From Eubacteriales bacterium (GTDB lineage: Bacteria; Bacillota; Clostridia; Peptostreptococcales; Anaerovoracaceae): DNA of 8,294 bases. The notes beneath the pieces were generated by a model. The model did no database searches. It was not told the origin of the DNA and worked only from the letters and a program-made list of their open reading frames with translations. A program made the position numbers and the translations under genes. The stretch is from the NCBI GenBank assembly GCA_028680875.1, contig JAQUJQ010000054.1, positions 1-8,294 of the forward strand, in the 5' to 3' direction. Below are positions 5,899 to 8,294 of the stretch, piece by piece (the stretch's first letter is position 1; each line of letters begins with the position of its first letter).

Positions 5899-7954
5899 CC
5901 GTAACAAGGGAAAAACTCGCTTTCTTGCCTTGTGCATAATTGCAGCTTTGCTCTCTTTTTTAGCAATACCAAGTTTTGCACTTACAGAAGGTCCACCAAA
6001 AGAAGAAGTAGTCTACGTAAACTTAAATCATGATGGATCGGTAGATGAGATTTATATTGTCAACAGCTTTGAGTTAAATGAAGACGGTCAAATCATTGAT
6101 TACGGCAACTACACCGCCTTTCGTAAAATGACTTCTTCCGGTAAGATTCAAATGGATCACGAGAAAATCACTATCGATGCAAAAGCAGGAAAACTTTATT
6201 ACGAAGGTACTCTTAGCAGTAAATCCATTCCTTGGTCTTTTGATATACATTATTTTTTAGATAAAAAAGAATACCCTGCTCATCAAATAGCCGGAAAAAG
6301 CGGATCTCTTGAAATAAAAATAAACATACAGTCAAGTACCGAGGGAAAAAATCCTTTCTTTGAACACTATACATTGCAAGCCTTTATTAAGATGGATACC
6401 TCCATTTGTAAAAATATTAAAGCCAAGGGCGCCACCATTGCAAATGTTGGGAAAAATAAACAATTAGCTTTTACAATTTTCCCGGGCCGGGAAACTGATA
6501 TTTCAATTACCACAGATGTTACTGATTTCGAAATGGAAGGAATATCTATAAATGGCATCTCTATGGATATGGCCTTTGAATTTGAGGATGATCCCTCTTT
6601 TCAGTCAAAAGTGAACGATTTAAAAGACGGTGTAAAAAAACTGGATGACGGGGCCCATGAACTTATGGATGGTACAAAAGAATTAACAGAGGGCACCGGC
6701 GAATTAAAAGATGGAATAAAGGAACTGGATGAAGGTGCAGTAGAGCTTAAAGACGGAACAAAGGAATTTGTAGATGGTACAAATGACTTGGTAAAAGGTA
6801 CAAGGAAGTTAAACTCAGGAGTTCGGGATCTTAAGAAAGGCAGCTCCAAGCTTGTTGATGGATCAAAAGAAATAAACGATGGAATGGACGACCTCCTTAG
6901 TGGAGCCAAGAAGCTTTCAGGAGGAATCATCCTGCTAGATAACAGCGTTGCTGAACTCGTTATAGGTACAGGGGTTTTAAACGAAGGAATGTCAGGATTA
7001 CATAGCGGTATTATAAACTTACACATCGGATCTTCGGAATTGCAAAGTGGATTAAACCAACTTATAAATCAAAACCAAAATTTAGTATTCCTCTCAAATA
7101 TGCTCTATGATAAAACACTGGCTGAGGTCAACCAGGCACTGGGACTGGATCCGAATACAACAGAAAATGACCTTTATATCCTACTGCAGGATCCCAGTCT
7201 AGATGAAAATCTAAAAGAAATAATTCAACAATACTTAATAATACTTAGCTATTATAAAGGGGTAATTTCTTATACAGAGGGTACGGATAATATTGCGGCA
7301 GGAATGGAAAACCTTGTTGGCGGAATTGCCTCTCTTTCAACAGGTGCAGAACAATTGAAAGATGGATCAGATAAGTTATATTACGGAATCAAAGAGCTTA
7401 AAGCAGGAACGCATGAACTTGCATCAAACGCCCTTTCTTTCCAAGACGGCACAGCAAAGTTACGGGATGGCAGTATTAGCCTTAATGACGGTATAATTGA
7501 ACTTTATGACGGAGTAGTTGAATTGAAAGACGGTACCACTGAACTTTTAGACGGAACTATTGAATTGAATGATGGGAGTATTAAATTAGACGACGGAATG
7601 TTGGAATTGTCAGACGGGATAATTAAACTATTTGACGGAGCAATTGAGCTCTATGATGGTACTTTGGACCTACATGATGGAACTGTTTCACTAGCTGAGG
7701 GAACCTTTAAATTTCGTAATAAAACTGCTACTATCGATCAGGATATCAAAGATATTATAAAGAAAAAAATAGACGAAATGATGGGCGGGGATTTCACTCC
7801 ACTATCATTTGCATCGAAAAAAAATGAAAATATAAACTCAGTACAATTTATCATGCAAACCCAAAGCATCGAAAAGCCCGAGATTGAAAAACCGGCCAAA
7901 GGTAAAACTGAAAAAATGAATTTTTGGCAACGTTTATTGGCTCTATTTAATTAA
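5885..7954 (+). CDS. Secreted LxxG heptad-repeat coiled-coil protein, partner of MMPL transporter
   Basis: A 689-residue exported protein. A signal peptide (basic residues to 12, hydrophobic core 13-28, likely cut after PSFA at Ala32) has no lipobox. Residues 37-240 look like a beta-rich globular domain starting EEVVYVNLNHDG, with no known function. From 246 to 392 there are 21 consecutive heptads of the form LxxGxxx without insertion or deletion. After a non-repeat segment (about 393-455, containing DPN and DPS turns), 22 more run from 456 to 609, the last dozen very regular (LxDGxIE). This matches the xxxLxxG repeats (TIGR03057) found in YhgE/Pip proteins, but the YhgE membrane domain is absent. 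Arms of 21-22 heptads would be about 22-23 nm if helical, close to Gram-positive wall thickness. The tail is Lys/Glu/Pro-rich and ends in an amphipathic FWQRLLALF. AAGGAGG (5871-5877) lies 7 bases before the start. The overlap with the transporter gene implies a joint role. Confidence 0.88.
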   Translation: MRKFNRNKGKTRFLALCIIAALLSFLAIPSFALTEGPPKEEVVYVNLNHDGSVDEIYIVNSFELNEDGQIIDYGNYTAFRKMTSSGKIQMDHEKITIDAKAGKLYYEGTLSSKSIPWSFDIHYFLDKKEYPAHQIAGKSGSLEIKINIQSSTEGKNPFFEHYTLQAFIKMDTSICKNIKAKGATIANVGKNKQLAFTIFPGRETDISITTDVTDFEMEGISINGISMDMAFEFEDDPSFQSKVNDLKDGVKKLDDGAHELMDGTKELTEGTGELKDGIKELDEGAVELKDGTKEFVDGTNDLVKGTRKLNSGVRDLKKGSSKLVDGSKEINDGMDDLLSGAKKLSGGIILLDNSVAELVIGTGVLNEGMSGLHSGIINLHIGSSELQSGLNQLINQNQNLVFLSNMLYDKTLAEVNQALGLDPNTTENDLYILLQDPSLDENLKEIIQQYLIILSYYKGVISYTEGTDNIAAGMENLVGGIASLSTGAEQLKDGSDKLYYGIKELKAGTHELASNALSFQDGTAKLRDGSISLNDGIIELYDGVVELKDGTTELLDGTIELNDGSIKLDDGMLELSDGIIKLFDGAIELYDGTLDLHDGTVSLAEGTFKFRNKTATIDQDIKDIIKKKIDEMMGGDFTPLSFASKKNENINSVQFIMQTQSIEKPEIEKPAKGKTEKMNFWQRLLALFN

Positions 7955-7959
7955 ATTCA

Positions 7960-8003
7960 TTCCTACAGTCGGGACAGGATTATCCCCGTCCCGACTGTAG
8001 GAA
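7960..8003. terminator. Perfect 16-bp hairpin between convergent genes, probable bidirectional terminator
   Basis: TTCCTACAGTCGGGAC (7960-7975) pairs without mismatch with GTCCCGACTGTAGGAA (7988-8003) around a 12-base loop, and the loop's GG and CC could extend the stem. It lies just after the heptad-protein stop and about 40 bases beyond the end of the convergent permease, so it can end both transcripts. Neither side has a proper T run (ATATTTAAGC on the plus side), so termination may be weak. Blocking 3' exonucleases is another possible role. Confidence 0.7.
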
Positions 8004-8043
8004 ATATTTAAGCTGCTGCTTTCTTTTGAAACCTTGTTACTAT

Positions 8044-8294
8044 TTATACTTCCAGATGAATATCCTTCTTCCGTACTCTAGACATAAAGTTGTAGACTAT
8101 AATTCCAACGATAACCCAAACTACGCCCAGCTTCATAGCTTGTTCCGAGAGGCTAAACCATACGATGCCTATGACAACAAAGCCTATCAAAGGAAGCACT
8201 AGGTGTTTGAAATATTTCTTGGATTTCTTTTTGTAGATAAAGTAATAGATAACGGTGAAATTTAGTATTATAAACGCTGACAGAGCACCAAAGT
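8044..8294 (-). CDS. APC-family amino acid permease, C-terminal fragment cut by window edge
   Basis: A minus-strand frame is open from the right edge to the stop at 8046-8044, giving 82 residues and no start codon in the window. It begins FGALSAFIILNFTVIYYFI, then a basic loop (KKKSKKYFKHLV), a second membrane segment (LPLIGFVVIGIVWFSL), a short loop, a third segment (GVVWVIVGIIVYNFM) and a basic-acidic tail (RVRKKDIHLEV). This FGAL-helix, KKK loop, PLIGF-helix pattern is the usual end of amino acid/polyamine/organocation (APC) permeases, which take up amino acids with protons or exchange them. The substrate cannot be told from this part. The gene converges on the heptad-protein gene and shares its hairpin. 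Confidence 0.8.
   Translation of the reverse strand, partial: FGALSAFIILNFTVIYYFIYKKKSKKYFKHLVLPLIGFVVIGIVWFSLSEQAMKLGVVWVIVGIIVYNFMSRVRKKDIHLEV

Noticed and set aside
6601..7026. Minus-strand open frame of 141 codons rich in Ser, Pro and Phe inside the heptad-repeat gene
   Set aside because: It is the antisense shadow of the 21-base DNA period of the heptads; its repeated SFVPS pattern is a by-product of that.
6620..7711. Possible CRISPR or DNA tandem array because of the regular 21-base spacing
   Set aside because: The period is in phase with codons, the units diverge in sequence, and they encode a continuous LxxG heptad protein. There are no constant repeats with unique spacers.

Overview
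The window is AT-rich with strong AGGAGG-type ribosome binding sites, frequent GTG/TTG-type starts, a lipoprotein-type solute-binding protein and a cobalamin riboswitch of the low-GC Gram-positive style. Together these point to an anaerobic Firmicute of the clostridial kind. This is an inference from style; nothing here fixes the genus.

Layout. (1) Positions 1-200, minus strand: a strong promoter followed by a cobalamin (B12) riboswitch aptamer that runs off the left edge, so the gene it controls lies outside. (2) Positions 238-411, minus: a small four-cysteine protein with its own ribosome binding site and an extended -10 promoter. (3) Positions 412-842: an intergenic stretch of about 430 bases. 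It holds that minus-strand promoter, two nearly identical 33-base palindromic units in tandem, and the promoter of the next operon, which overlaps two ArgR/AhrC-like boxes 20 bases apart. (4) Positions 843-3021, plus: a complete three-gene polar amino acid ABC importer (lipoprotein receptor, permease, ATPase) closed by a terminator. (5) Positions 3111-3680, minus: a TetR-family regulator. (6) Positions 3832-7954, plus, divergent from the regulator: an MMPL/RND-type 12-helix membrane transporter followed, with a 14-base overlap, by a secreted protein made largely of LxxG heptad repeats. (7) Positions 7960-8003: a perfect 16-bp hairpin. (8) Positions 8044-8294, minus: the C-terminus of an APC-type amino acid permease cut by the right edge.

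How the genes work together. The ABC operon probably imports a basic or polar amino acid, and the ArgR-like boxes suggest arginine or a relative. The TetR-MMPL-heptad cluster looks like a regulated export module: a proton-driven RND-type pump plus a long, exported coiled-coil partner that could reach through the thick Gram-positive wall. That module is the least understood and most interesting part of the window. Its parts belong to recognisable families (MMPL; the xxxLxxG heptad repeats also seen in YhgE/Pip), but I know of no established function for this split arrangement.

Two corrections to simple ATG-based gene calling matter here. The MMPL gene very likely starts at a non-ATG codon near 3832, which restores transmembrane helix 1. 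The right-edge permease fragment has no start codon inside the window.
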